Positions 43,544 to 52,697 of a DNA stretch of 64,000 bases are shown here, piece after piece. Origin of the DNA: CAYZJB01 sp964478735 (GTDB taxonomy: Bacteria; CLD3; SB21). The stretch lies in NCBI GenBank assembly GCA_964478735.1, contig CAYZJB010000002.1, forward strand, positions 1 through 64,000, read 5' to 3'. The position numbers and the translations under genes are program-made. How positions within the stretch are numbered: the first letter of the stretch is position 1; each line of letters opens with the position of its first letter. The notes below the pieces were generated by a model that did no database searches, was not told where the DNA came from, and saw nothing but the letters and a program-made list of their open reading frames with translations.

Positions 43544-45177
43544 AGCCGCCGGCCATATGATAATTCTTCAAATCCGGCGCTGGTTGGCTCAACTCCAAAA
43601 GTCAGTTTTGTATCGTGAAACGTTCTGCCGTATACGGAGAGCGCCTCCACCGTCGTCGAGTCACTGATCAGTACAATGCCGCGCTTTTGCAATGCTGAAA
43701 AGACGCCGCTAAATTCCAACGACCCCGTGAAGTGCTTCAATCCGTCCTGCTGAGTCGGATACCAGCTTGTCCATGTTGAAACGGGTAGGAATTGCAGCGA
43801 ATGAAGGTTTTGCGGAAAGCGCCACGGATCCAATCCGTCAAGCAGATTCATGCCTGAGCCGATCAGCGCAACCGGAGACGATGACGACAGTGCCGTCAGG
43901 TATTGGTGGTGCCGGGCCTGCCGTGAGTGCAGTCGGTTCCGGTCTGGCGGTGAGATCAGGAATGCGGTGATCACTCCGGCAATCGCCACACCCCACCAGG
44001 GGGTTGAGATTTGTTTCTGAAGGACATGTATCAGAAACAAACCATTTCCAAACGCACAGATGACAATCATCGGATTGACGACCCGCGGACGAAATTTCAG
44101 GATACCGCTGACCAGGATGAGTCCTGCAAAAAAACAGGCGTTGGCCGCCAGAAGCGTCCATGATTGACGTGCGGTAAAGCCAAACGTGCTCACGATGAGC
44201 AACATTGCTGCTAATATGAAAAAAGCCGTCGGAAAGTTCTGTCGGTACAGCACGCTCATCGTTTGACGTAATGCATGGGGGGCCGTTTGCACGATTTTTC
44301 GAATCAATCCATCACCGTCCTGCCGGGACAGGCGATCGACGGTTCCCGCGTCCGGCTGACTGTCCCACCACAACAGCAAAGCGACCGAACGTTGAGCCAG
44401 CTGATCGGAGGGCGACAGCTCGGTGTTCGACATCATTCCGAAATTATAGACTGACGTCAGTCCCATGGCTCGCGCATCCCGGGTCGGGTCGTTCCCGTGG
44501 GGCATCACTTTATCGATCCCCGATAGCAGTATGAAAATAATTGCAGTTCCGGCGAACGGGCCTAAACGCCTGATGTCAACATGTTTCAAAAAAAGTAGCG
44601 CGAGTGCGAAAGGAACCAGACCGAGCCACGCCAGCCAAGCGCTTTCCGGCCGAATACACCAGCCGAGGGCGATAAAGCTGAAATTGAAGGCGAAAAGCCA
44701 CCTGTTTTTTCTGTACTCCGTCACGAGAAGTCCGGCGCATCCCGTACCGGTGACCAGCAACGCCACGCGTGTGAAATTCAGCAGGACCAGGTGGGGGATG
44801 AACACCATGACCACGGCAACGGCAAGAAGCGCAATTTTGAAATCTCGATGAGGCGGCTCAAGCCGGTTAAAAAAAAGATACAGGACCACGGCAAGGCTCG
44901 CGGTCATCGACGCGTATAACGTTATCGCGTACCATGGGAATTCAGGAACGATATCGTAAAGGAACCGGATCGGATAGCCGATGAATTTGAAAAAGAAATG
45001 TAATTCCGCCGTTGCGTTGGCCGAATAAAGGCCGCGAAACATCAGTACAAATTGCGGATCGTCATTGGTCTCGAAATGCGCTCCGAATCCGAGATAGACC
45101 ATGGCGACGGAAAAAACACTGATGAGGCAACATCCGGCAGGGAGCAAGTATTTCGAATAGCCGGACGCAGGGATCAT
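43498..45177 (-). CDS. polytopic membrane protein of unknown function
   Basis: A 559-residue protein with about ten to twelve hydrophobic helices in the first 400 residues and a soluble C-terminal part of about 150 residues. An early acidic motif, ETNDDPQFV, in the first loop is reminiscent of the catalytic loop of GT-C glycosyltransferases, but I cannot assign a family. It overlaps the preceding envelope gene by 4 nt (ATGA) and ends inside the opposite-strand nitronate monooxygenase gene by 46 nt. It is the last gene of a coupled four-gene unit. Confidence 0.75.
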   Translation of the reverse strand: MIPASGYSKYLLPAGCCLISVFSVAMVYLGFGAHFETNDDPQFVLMFRGLYSANATAELHFFFKFIGYPIRFLYDIVPEFPWYAITLYASMTASLAVVLYLFFNRLEPPHRDFKIALLAVAVVMVFIPHLVLLNFTRVALLVTGTGCAGLLVTEYRKNRWLFAFNFSFIALGWCIRPESAWLAWLGLVPFALALLFLKHVDIRRLGPFAGTAIIFILLSGIDKVMPHGNDPTRDARAMGLTSVYNFGMMSNTELSPSDQLAQRSVALLLWWDSQPDAGTVDRLSRQDGDGLIRKIVQTAPHALRQTMSVLYRQNFPTAFFILAAMLLIVSTFGFTARQSWTLLAANACFFAGLILVSGILKFRPRVVNPMIVICAFGNGLFLIHVLQKQISTPWWGVAIAGVITAFLISPPDRNRLHSRQARHHQYLTALSSSSPVALIGSGMNLLDGLDPWRFPQNLHSLQFLPVSTWTSWYPTQQDGLKHFTGSLEFSGVFSALQKRGIVLISDSTTVEALSVYGRTFHDTKLTFGVEPTSAGFEELSYGRRLHRWTVSSVTKDTNR

Positions 45178-46241
45178 CGCGCCAATCCAACCGGGAAGTA
45201 AGCGAACGCAATTCCGAAAACGGCCTTGTTGCGTTCATCCACGCTGACGTACAGCCCCGGTGACCATGACGAAAAAAAAGCGCCCGGGTAAAGCGTGGTT
45301 TGCACGGCATAGAACCGCGGTCCTTCGATCAGGATTGACATGAGAAGAGAATGGTTCCGATCGTAAAAAAGACCGATCGAACCGTCGAGGTTGGGCGTCA
45401 GGTAACGCGCTTGTTCCGTATTCCGCGTATGCAACTTATTGACGACGATGCCGCCGGTTACGGTGTAGTGGTGTACACGGTCCGGAGTATAACTGAGCCC
45501 TGCCATTCCGTGAATACCCCAGTAAAACACGCCGCTGAAACGGCTTTCCCGAGACAGCGGTTTTTTAATGACCCAGGATTGTCCGGCGTTTTCCAGAAAT
45601 TTCGTTTGTGGATCGAATACCGGCATCAGCGACCAGTCATACAGCGGGAGGGTTCGCGTAAAAAACTCCTTCGTCCCGTCAAAACTAAACAGAAGGAACC
45701 CAAGCGGATTGAAAATCAGAAGGTCGGAAATCGGATCGACGTTCGTTCCCTGATACGATCCGTTTTCATTGATCTCATTCATCACCTGGAACGTTGTGAC
45801 GGTTGCGGCCGACCAGATGCCGGCCAGCGGAAATCCGTGATCATCGTACCATTCGCTCAGTTTGACGTACTGCATGCCGTTGCCGATGGTGTGGTTGAGC
45901 AGATTGGGGGCGAACTGGGTTTCGTGCAGATTGAAATTCAGGTTAAAAAATTCCCTCTCAAAAAAATTCGCGGTCCCGTACCGGCGAACGTGTTTGGTGG
46001 GATGAAAAATATTGCGGCGGATATTCCTCCATCCCGCGCCGTACTCGATCCGGGTGACGTTTTTCGAATGAGCGCCGTTGCGCAGGATGTCATAGGAACC
46101 GTTGACGGCCAGAGAAAGCGGGTTGAAGAGCAGATCGGAACCGTACCGGTTTTCCGGATTGTAAAAATAATATCGCCGTTCCTGGGCGACGGCTCCGGCT
46201 GCCGACCATAGAACCGCGCAAAGGCAAAAGCGGGCAATCAC
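45174..46241 (-). CDS. secreted envelope protein of unknown family
   Basis: A 355-residue protein with a signal peptide (cut near GAVA-QE) and a long run of aromatic-rich beta segments; it could be an outer-membrane or periplasmic protein. A conserved-looking segment YGSDLLFNPLSLAVNGSYD follows the signal. Start GTG 46241 overlaps the cyclophilin stop (GTGA); its own stop overlaps the next gene (ATGA). Tight coupling on both sides suggests shared function with the polytopic membrane protein. I do not recognise it. Confidence 0.72.
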   Translation of the reverse strand: MIARFCLCAVLWSAAGAVAQERRYYFYNPENRYGSDLLFNPLSLAVNGSYDILRNGAHSKNVTRIEYGAGWRNIRRNIFHPTKHVRRYGTANFFEREFFNLNFNLHETQFAPNLLNHTIGNGMQYVKLSEWYDDHGFPLAGIWSAATVTTFQVMNEINENGSYQGTNVDPISDLLIFNPLGFLLFSFDGTKEFFTRTLPLYDWSLMPVFDPQTKFLENAGQSWVIKKPLSRESRFSGVFYWGIHGMAGLSYTPDRVHHYTVTGGIVVNKLHTRNTEQARYLTPNLDGSIGLFYDRNHSLLMSILIEGPRFYAVQTTLYPGAFFSSWSPGLYVSVDERNKAVFGIAFAYFPVGLAR

Positions 46242-46708
46242 GGTTTTTGATAAGCGCGAATGATTTTTTGATCCTCCAGGGGCTTGTCCCGTTTATCGCG
46301 CGGAACCGATTCGAGTTTATTGACGACGTCCATGCCCTCCGTGACTTCTCCGAAAACGGTGTGCCGCATGTGAAGCCATGGCGTCGGGACCGTCGTGATG
46401 AAAAACTGGCTGCCGTTGGTATGGGGGCCGGCATTGGCCATGGCCAGGATTCCGGGCCGGTCGAACGTCACGTCCTCATCGCACTCGTCCTCGAATGTTT
46501 TTCCCCAGATGCTTTCACCGCCGCGGCCGGTTCCGGTCGGATCTCCGCCCTGGACCATAAAGTCCTTGATGACGCGGTGAAAAATAATGCCGTCGTAATA
46601 TCCCTTGGCGACGAGCTTCTCGAAGTTTTCACACGTTTTCGGCGCGACGTCCGGTTTCAACGTAAGTTCGATCGTCCCCTGCGTTGTCTCTAACACGATA
46701 ATGGACAT
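46238..46708 (-). CDS. cyclophilin-type peptidyl-prolyl isomerase
   Basis: The 156-residue cytoplasmic foldase has the cyclophilin core: FHRVIKDFMVQGGDPTGTGRGGESIWG, MANAGPHTNGSQFFITTVPTPWL and HTVFGEVTEGMDVV in part. The start is ATG 46708 with AAGGA 5 nt upstream; ATG 46714, overlapping the esterase stop, is an alternative. No signal peptide is seen, so it works in the cytoplasm. Confidence 0.94.
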   Translation of the reverse strand: MSIIVLETTQGTIELTLKPDVAPKTCENFEKLVAKGYYDGIIFHRVIKDFMVQGGDPTGTGRGGESIWGKTFEDECDEDVTFDRPGILAMANAGPHTNGSQFFITTVPTPWLHMRHTVFGEVTEGMDVVNKLESVPRDKRDKPLEDQKIIRAYQKP

Positions 46709-46710
46709 GG

Positions 46711-47349
46711 TCATCCTTGGTTTAGTTTTTCCAAAAGTGGCTTCAATGTCTTCCAAACGGTTTCCGCAATGATGACATGTCCCTCCGCTGTCGGGTGAAG
46801 TCCGTCGGCCTGATTTAATTCGGGCCGATCGCCCACCCCTTCCAGGAGAAAGGGAATCAGCGGACATTTATTCTTTGCGGCAAGGACACTGAAGAGGCGC
46901 CGGAATTTGACGGTGTAATCCTGTCCCATGTTCGGCGGTATTTCCATCGCGGCCAGAACGATGATCATTTGCGGATTTTTGTGCCGCGCTTTGTCGATGA
47001 TTGCCTGTAAATTGGATTCCGTCATTTCGAGACTGAGGCCGCGTAACCCGTCATTGGCGCCGAGTTCGACGACGAGCACGTCCACCTGCCGCTGGAGAAC
47101 CCAGTCCAGGCGCCGCAATCCGCCGGCCGACGTTTCGCCGCTCAATCCCGCGTTCGTCACGCGATAACGCCAGCCCGTATCTGAAATTTTCTTTTCAATC
47201 AGCGCCGGGAATGCCTGTGCGGGATCGACGCCCAATCCGGCCGTGATGCTGTTGCCGAAAAACATAACATGCCCGTCCTGCGCACATCCGGCCATGACGG
47301 CACCGATGAAAGTAACCCAATGGAATAAAAATCGTATTGCAAGGAGCAT
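46711..47349 (-). CDS. tesA: GDSL-family esterase/arylesterase (TesA-like), secreted
   Basis: A serine hydrolase of the SGNH clan, 212 residues. Signal or lipobox region MAGC-AQ (about 19-22), block I FFGNSITAG (catalytic Ser), block II Gly in NAGLSGETSAGG, block III Asn in ELGANDGL, and block V DGLHPTAEGH (Asp and His). It is divergent from the YbbA-YbbP exporter, as tesA is in E. coli, which strengthens the assignment as the TesA-type lysophospholipase/arylesterase. It leads the coupled unit with cyclophilin. Confidence 0.88.
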   Translation of the reverse strand: MLLAIRFLFHWVTFIGAVMAGCAQDGHVMFFGNSITAGLGVDPAQAFPALIEKKISDTGWRYRVTNAGLSGETSAGGLRRLDWVLQRQVDVLVVELGANDGLRGLSLEMTESNLQAIIDKARHKNPQMIIVLAAMEIPPNMGQDYTVKFRRLFSVLAAKNKCPLIPFLLEGVGDRPELNQADGLHPTAEGHVIIAETVWKTLKPLLEKLNQG

Positions 47350-47365
47350 GGCCGTCTTCTACTTT
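47337..47365 (+). promoter_or_regulatory. promoter TTGCAA-17-TACTTT upstream of ybbA
   Basis: TTGCAA (47337-47342) and TACTTT (47360-47365) are 17 nt apart, followed by G. The -35 lies inside the first codons of the divergent esterase gene. Same layout as the prfB, tRNA-Arg and tkt promoters. Confidence 0.55.
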
Positions 47366-47454
47366 GTAAAACCTACATCAACCGACGGAAAACCACGGAT
47401 CGCCGATTTCCATAACCATATTTTGCGTCAACAACGTAAGGAATGTCGATAATT

Positions 47455-48159
47455 ATGTCCACAGTTTTATCGGTCGCACAATTGACAAAATCGTTTATCA
47501 GCGGCGATCGGACGGTTCTTGCACTCGACGACGTGACATTTGACATCGAAGCGGGTGAAACGTGCGCGATCGTCGGACCCTCGGGTAGCGGGAAAACGAC
47601 GCTGCTCGGTCTGGCGGCCGGGCTGGATCGGCCGACACGCGGCCGAGTGACCGTTGGAGGGGTCGAGCTGAACGGTCTCGATGAAGACGAACGGGCCGCT
47701 CTTCGCAGCCGTACCATCGGATTTGTTTTTCAGAATTTTCAACTTCTGCCCGCTCTGACGGCAATTGAAAACGTCGGCGTGCCGGCGGAACTGCGCGGCG
47801 TTCGAGACGCAGATGAACGCGCGCGACGATGGCTCGAACGGGTCGGACTTGCGGACCGCGCCGATCATTATCCGGTTCAATTATCCGGCGGCGAGCAGCA
47901 GCGGGTAGCGCTTGCCCGCGCATTCATCAACGAACCTTCCGTTCTTTTTGCGGACGAACCGACGGGCAATCTCGACGGACAGACGAGCGATCGCGTCGTG
48001 GAATTGTTGTTCGAGCTCAACCGGCAGGCAGGAACGGCACTGGTCCTCGTCACGCATAACATGGAACTGACGCGTCAAACGAACCGCATTCTTCACCTGC
48101 GGCATGGCCGTCTGGTCAAAGACGAGCGGATACTCGCAGACGGAGAGGTCGTGAAATGA
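47455..48159 (+). CDS. ybbA: ABC transporter ATPase, YbbA type
   Basis: The 234-residue NBD has Walker A GPSGSGKTT, Q-loop FQNFQLLPALT, signature LSGGEQQR, Walker B VLFADEPTGNLD and switch His in THNME. The start is ATG 47455 or ATG 47443; AAGGA lies at 47437-47441, closer to an ideal distance for neither. Its TGA overlaps the permease ATG by 4 nt. The order tesA-divergent-ybbA-ybbP is the same as in E. coli, where the pair is an exporter of unclear substrate. Confidence 0.93.
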   Translation: MSTVLSVAQLTKSFISGDRTVLALDDVTFDIEAGETCAIVGPSGSGKTTLLGLAAGLDRPTRGRVTVGGVELNGLDEDERAALRSRTIGFVFQNFQLLPALTAIENVGVPAELRGVRDADERARRWLERVGLADRADHYPVQLSGGEQQRVALARAFINEPSVLFADEPTGNLDGQTSDRVVELLFELNRQAGTALVLVTHNMELTRQTNRILHLRHGRLVKDERILADGEVVK

Positions 48160-50651
48160 TCCGCTGGATGTTACGGATGGCGTATCGCGAAATGCGGCGG
48201 CAACGGCGCCGCTGGTTGTGGACCATTGCCGCGATCGCGATCGGGACGGCAGCGATTAGCGGCGTCGCAGCCCTGGCCCGTGCGCTTCGCGAAGACATCG
48301 ATGTGCAGGTCAAATCGCTGCTGGGAGCGGATGTCATGCTGTCTGCTCGTCAGCCGTTTTCCGATTCCGCCGACCGACTGATCGATTCAATGGGTACGGA
48401 ACGCGCCGACGAAGTGATGTTTGCCTCGATGATGCTGGCCAAAAAATCTGGCGGCAGCCGGTTGATTCAGGTCCGTGCAATCTCCGGTCATTATCCATTC
48501 TACGGTACCATTGAGACGGATCCACCCGATGCAGCTGAAAATTATCGCGAAGGAAATCGTGCACTGGTCGACGACGCCGTGATGGTGCAGTACGGGCTGC
48601 AAAGCGGAGATACGATTCAACTGGGTCTTCAGGATTTCGTGATCGCGGGCAGCATCAAACGTATGCCGGGACAGGCGGCGGCCGTATCGCTCGTCAGTCC
48701 TCCCGTGATTATACCCCATTCGTATCTGGAGTCGACGCAGTTGGTACGGCGCGGGAGCCGTGTGACGTACCGATCATACCTGCGCTTGGAAAATTCCGAT
48801 TTTGATTTCAATTCCGTCAAAGACCGGTTGAGGACCGACCATATTTCCGTCGAAACCGCCGACGACCGGCGCGCGGCGCTTGGCCGTGCCTTTGACAATG
48901 TGGCCGTGTTTTTGCAACTCATCGGGTTGATCGCGTTCATCCTGGCCTGCGTCAGCATCGGGAGCGCAGTGCATGCATACGTTCGAGAGCGGTGGACTGA
49001 CATTGCGATCTTGCGGTGCCTCGGGAGCAGTTGGAAATCAGCGATGGGAATATTTCTACTTCAGCTTGCAGGATTGTCAGCCGGAGGCGTTTCCGCCGGA
49101 ATCCTCGCCGGCGCCGGAATTCAAATGATTTTGCCAGCCGTTGTGTCGGCGTTTCTCCCTGTTGCACTGTCGGGGACCGTTCAGTGGGCCGCGATTGCGG
49201 GGATCGGGCTTTTGACGTGGACCATGACGGTGACGGTCAGTCTGATCCCTATCGTACCGATTCGCCGCATTTCGCCATTGTCCAGCCTTCGCGCGACGGT
49301 GGAACCGGGCGGCGAAAGGGATTATCTGCAATGGGCGATTGCCGTATTGGTTTTGATCGGTTTCAGTATCGTCCTTGCAACGGTGATGGGGACATGGATT
49401 CGTGCAGGCTCGTTTGTGGTGGGAGTCGTTATGGTCCTCCTGGTCCTGTCGATCCTGAGCCGGAGCCTGACAAGGGTCGCAAAGGCAATGAGCCGGTTTC
49501 GATTTTCAACGTCATGGAAATACGCGGTCGCGAACCTTTATCGTCCCGGCAATCAAACCCGCGTGATGATGATGACCATCGGTCTGTGTGTCCTGATGAT
49601 CGGTCTGATCGGTTTGCTGGATCGCGGTCTTGTCGAACAGATTGCGCTGTCGGACGAGGGGCGGCAACCCAATATGGTGCTGTTCGATATTCAAACCGAT
49701 CAGGTCGATACCGTGGGCCATCGGATTTCCGGGATGGGTTTTCCGGTGTTGCAGCGCGTGCCGATCGTGACGATGCGATTGACCGCCGTTCGCGGACGGT
49801 CGTTGGATGACATCCGTCGGGACTCGACGTCCGATTTGCCGCGATGGGTCGGAGAATTTCGAAGCACGTATCGTGATTCGTTGATCGAAACGGAAACGCT
49901 GGTCGCCGGCCAACTGCGGAAACCGTCCGATAGTGTGTGGATATCGATGGAGGAAGGGATTGCACGGCAACTCGACGTGTCGGTCGGCGACCGGCTGGAC
50001 TTCGATATCCAGGGAGTTCCAATGGCGACGTACGTCGGCAGTTTACGCGAGGTCAACTGGCGGCGTGTTCAGCCGAATTTTTATATCGTATTCCCAACGT
50101 CGGTACTGGAATCGGCGCCACAGTTCTATGCCATGGTGACTCACGTACCGTCCGCGGAAATGTCGGCGCTTTTGCAGCGAACCCTCGTCCAATCGTTTCC
50201 CAACATCAGTATTATCGATTTACGCCTCATTCTGCAGACCGTGGAAAAAGTTTTACAGCAGTTCAAGTGGGTCATTCAATTCATGTCGCTTTTCACCGTC
50301 GCCGTGGCGATCGTAATTCTCGGTTCCGCGGTATGGACGGCAAGGTTCGGGCGAATCAAAGACAGCGTCCTCTTGCGTACGATCGGCGCGCAACGGGCGA
50401 TGATCGTCCGGATGACGGCGGGTGAATTTTTGATCATGACCGTCGCGGCGTCCATCGCCGGAAGCCTGCTTGCTCATGCCGCGTCGGCGTTTATTCTGAA
50501 TCTGATTTTCGATACGGCGAGCGTGAACGGCTGGGACTGGACGACGGGAACCGTTCTGGCAACCGTCGTGATCGTCGTGTCGGTGGGACTAGGGCTCAAT
50601 CGGGGAATTCTGACCCATCCTCCGCTGGACGTCATTCGATCGGAGTACTGA
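48156..50651 (+). CDS. ybbP: FtsX-family ABC permease, YbbP type (two FtsX domains)
   Basis: An 831-residue inner-membrane protein with ten predicted helices: N-terminal helix (about 20-40), first FtsX domain (about 248-375), two central helices (about 395-440), a second N-type helix (about 475-495) and C-terminal FtsX domain (about 705-825). The large periplasmic parts lie between. It is the YbbP/DevC-like partner of the YbbA ATPase. Its final 20 nt overlap the convergent MarR-GNAT gene. The substrate is likely lipid-like, by analogy to its neighbour esterase, which is inference. Confidence 0.9.
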   Translation: MIRWMLRMAYREMRRQRRRWLWTIAAIAIGTAAISGVAALARALREDIDVQVKSLLGADVMLSARQPFSDSADRLIDSMGTERADEVMFASMMLAKKSGGSRLIQVRAISGHYPFYGTIETDPPDAAENYREGNRALVDDAVMVQYGLQSGDTIQLGLQDFVIAGSIKRMPGQAAAVSLVSPPVIIPHSYLESTQLVRRGSRVTYRSYLRLENSDFDFNSVKDRLRTDHISVETADDRRAALGRAFDNVAVFLQLIGLIAFILACVSIGSAVHAYVRERWTDIAILRCLGSSWKSAMGIFLLQLAGLSAGGVSAGILAGAGIQMILPAVVSAFLPVALSGTVQWAAIAGIGLLTWTMTVTVSLIPIVPIRRISPLSSLRATVEPGGERDYLQWAIAVLVLIGFSIVLATVMGTWIRAGSFVVGVVMVLLVLSILSRSLTRVAKAMSRFRFSTSWKYAVANLYRPGNQTRVMMMTIGLCVLMIGLIGLLDRGLVEQIALSDEGRQPNMVLFDIQTDQVDTVGHRISGMGFPVLQRVPIVTMRLTAVRGRSLDDIRRDSTSDLPRWVGEFRSTYRDSLIETETLVAGQLRKPSDSVWISMEEGIARQLDVSVGDRLDFDIQGVPMATYVGSLREVNWRRVQPNFYIVFPTSVLESAPQFYAMVTHVPSAEMSALLQRTLVQSFPNISIIDLRLILQTVEKVLQQFKWVIQFMSLFTVAVAIVILGSAVWTARFGRIKDSVLLRTIGAQRAMIVRMTAGEFLIMTVAASIAGSLLAHAASAFILNLIFDTASVNGWDWTTGTVLATVVIVVSVGLGLNRGILTHPPLDVIRSEY

Positions 50652-51603
50652 CTCGTGTGAGATTGAGTTCCATCCGGACGTTCGATCGGGCGTAGTCCGT
50701 TTTGCGAAAGGGAACGAATTCGAACCCGAGCCGTTTGTATAATTCGATGGCCGGCTTGAGTCGGCGGTTGGTCTCAAGATACAGTACCTCGGCGTTTTGA
50801 CGCCGTGCGAATTCCACGGCGGCCAGCCCCAATTTTTTACCAATCTGAAGCCCCTGGGCTTTTTCCGTAACGGCCATTTTTCCCAGCTCGAACAGTTTTA
50901 CCGAATGGCGGATCACGGCGCACGTTCCGACGACCTTGCCGTTGGCGAGTGCAAAAAAAACCATACCGCCGGGCTTGACGATCATGCGTTGTGGATCCGA
51001 AAGAATCTCGCGGTCATGCGGTTCGATGGAAAAATACTTTCGCAGCCACTCTTCGTTGAGTGATTTAAAATGGCGTGAGAGGGACGGATGAAAGGTTCGA
51101 ATTTCCACAGCGCTCAATTGCCGGTTTTTGAGACGTTGAAGGATCCGGTCGGCCAACGGCCGTTGGTCGATGGCTTGTTCATATTGGTCGAGGACATTGA
51201 GCAGATCGCCGGACAGGGATTGCAGCAGCTCGCGGTTTGCCGCCTCGATATCTTCCCAGGCCAATTTTAACGCCGGCAACAGACGTTTGGCTTTCGGCGT
51301 CAGGAAAAGAATCCGGCGTCGGCCGTCCTTTTGATCGGTTGTCGAGCGAAGCAGGCCGGCTTTCTGCATCGCGTTGGCGATTTGATTGACGGCGGCATGC
51401 GTCAAGCCGATCCGGTCAGCCACCTCGGTGATTCCGAGACCGTCCGTGATAGTTAACTGGTAGAAGACGAGAAACCATCGCGATTCGAAATCCAGACGAT
51501 AATGGCGATATACCCGCGTCACATCCTGCATCAGCCTGTCGCTCAGCAGGCGCAGGCGGCTGCCCAGTGCGAGTTCTCCGAGCTGGTGCGGTAAATACGA
51601 CAT
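50632..51603 (-). CDS. MarR-family regulator fused to GNAT acetyltransferase
   Basis: The 323-residue fusion has a MarR winged-helix domain (about 1-150; GLGITEVADRIGLTHAAVNQIANAMQKAGLL, DGRRRILFLTPKA) and a GNAT domain (about 175-310; KMAVTEKAQGLQIGKKLGLAAVEFARR with the acetyl-CoA loop). Start ATG 51603 is inferred; the open frame extends to 51663 through an AT-rich operator-like region. MarR-GNAT fusions occur in many bacteria and respond to stress, but the acetylated target is unknown. Palindromic sequence lies upstream. Confidence 0.9.
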   Translation of the reverse strand: MSYLPHQLGELALGSRLRLLSDRLMQDVTRVYRHYRLDFESRWFLVFYQLTITDGLGITEVADRIGLTHAAVNQIANAMQKAGLLRSTTDQKDGRRRILFLTPKAKRLLPALKLAWEDIEAANRELLQSLSGDLLNVLDQYEQAIDQRPLADRILQRLKNRQLSAVEIRTFHPSLSRHFKSLNEEWLRKYFSIEPHDREILSDPQRMIVKPGGMVFFALANGKVVGTCAVIRHSVKLFELGKMAVTEKAQGLQIGKKLGLAAVEFARRQNAEVLYLETNRRLKPAIELYKRLGFEFVPFRKTDYARSNVRMELNLTRVSTPIE

Positions 51604-51622
51604 CCCGATATCATTATAATAA

Positions 51623-51638
51623 TTACGTAAGTATTTAC
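51623..51638. promoter_or_regulatory. AT-rich palindrome, candidate MarR operator
   Basis: TTACGTAA (51623-51630) is a perfect 8-nt palindrome; GTAA (51627-51630) and TTAC (51635-51638) form a second inverted pair with a 4-nt centre. It lies about 20 nt upstream of the MarR-GNAT start, where an autoregulatory site would be expected. Confidence 0.4.
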
Positions 51639-51664
51639 ATAAATAAAGAACAAAAATCAACAAC

Positions 51665-51766
51665 CTACGGTCGGATTTGGACCAGACCCAGCGGTGTTCC
51701 GACCCAAAACGTACCCGAAGCGGTTTTAAAGATGGAATAAACTCGAATCCGACGGTATGACGGAAT
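51665..51766 (-). pseudogene. C-terminal remnant of a propeller (Reg_prop) protein
   Basis: Translation of the minus strand ends in RVYSIFKTASGTFWVG then TPLGLVQIRP and a TAG (51665-51667). This is the closing blade of a two-component-regulator propeller, like those in the gene at 61163-62125. It lies in the same frame as the GNAT fragment, separated only by its TGA. No start codon or upstream blades remain, so it is a remnant. The 375 nt between the MarR-GNAT start and the ACP phosphodiesterase-like gene hold only this and the next fragment plus the operator. Confidence 0.6.
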
Positions 51767-51949
51767 TCATCGGCCGGTAGGATGTCCGTCGGGAAAAATA
51801 GAAATTTGACTGGCCATCTGTTCGCGCGACCACGGTTTCATTCCCGGAAAACACCGCGTCTGCATGTCGACAATCTGTTCATAGTCGTCCATTTGAACGG
51901 TGCGGACGGCCCCTTTCTTTTGAAACGATTCCACGTCATTTTTTTTCAT
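51767..51949 (-). pseudogene. N-terminal fragment of a GNAT domain (GNAT/nitrilase fusion family)
   Basis: A 60-residue frame begins MKKNDVESFQKKGAVRTVQM and runs through MQTRCFPGMKPWSREQMASQ to ISIFPDGH, then stops. The FPGMKPWSREQ-SQ-IFPDG string is typical of the N-terminus of bifunctional GNAT/carbon-nitrogen hydrolase proteins, which are about 500 residues. Only the first 12 percent is left, and the sequence switches directly to the propeller remnant. It starts 29 nt after the ACP phosphodiesterase-like gene. Confidence 0.65.
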
Positions 51950-51978
51950 GGCTTAAAAATAAAATTTGACCGAAAGTT

Positions 51979-52650
51979 TCACCCGATGGCGAAAGTTTTT
52001 TTACATTCGGGAAAAAACGTTTCACGAAATGGTATTTTTTCACTTTCCATCAGGGACAGCCATGTGTCGGAGGCCTGACCTTGCAGAATCGACTGCCCGG
52101 TTCGTCGAAGCATCCCGTTAAGGCCGTGGAGTAAACCGTCAAGATGGCGGTACGCATCGATGAACCGAAGCCGAAGAAAAGACCGAAGATGCGACTCGAG
52201 TAAAGATCCATCCGTTTGGAAATACTCGGACAAAACGCCGGCCACCCTGGACGTGTCACAACGGGCAATGGCTCCGTAAAACATATCGGAAAGACGGGGT
52301 TCATCCTCCAACAAAAGATGGTCCAGTAAAAACTCAACGGAAACATGGGATAGAAAAAAAATCCTGACCTCCGTATGCGGCCGCAGATGTTCGATAAAGG
52401 ACTGAAAAAAACGTTCGTTTGCCATTTTGAAAAGCGGCATACGATGAAAACGGGCGTCAGATTGTACGTGATGATCAATTCCATGCCACAGCGCATCGCC
52501 CGATTGTTTTATACGTTCCGTGATCGTCCGTTGGACAAATCGATGTTGCCGTTGCCAGGCGCTTACAATGTCCGGCAAAACGGCGCCGAGCAGAAAATCG
52601 GGGTTTCCGGACTCACGTCGTGCGACGAAGTAATGGGCGAGGTAATTCAT
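51979..52650 (-). CDS. ACP phosphodiesterase-like protein (DUF479/AcpH family)
   Basis: The 223-residue protein starts with the family-typical MNYLAHYFVARRESGNPDFLLGAVLPDIV (ATG 52650), retains metal-binding His in WHGIDHHVQSDARFHR, and has HVSVEFLLDH in the middle. These match the helical HD-like fold of acyl-carrier-protein phosphodiesterase. ACP phosphopantetheine release is the E. coli activity, but many family members are unproven. The open frame extends to 52689 with no better start. Confidence 0.72.
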   Translation of the reverse strand: MNYLAHYFVARRESGNPDFLLGAVLPDIVSAWQRQHRFVQRTITERIKQSGDALWHGIDHHVQSDARFHRMPLFKMANERFFQSFIEHLRPHTEVRIFFLSHVSVEFLLDHLLLEDEPRLSDMFYGAIARCDTSRVAGVLSEYFQTDGSLLESHLRSFLRLRFIDAYRHLDGLLHGLNGMLRRTGQSILQGQASDTWLSLMESEKIPFRETFFPECKKTFAIG

Positions 52651-52697
52651 ACGATCAATATAAACGAACGTCCGGCGATTCCAAGGCATTTGCCGTC

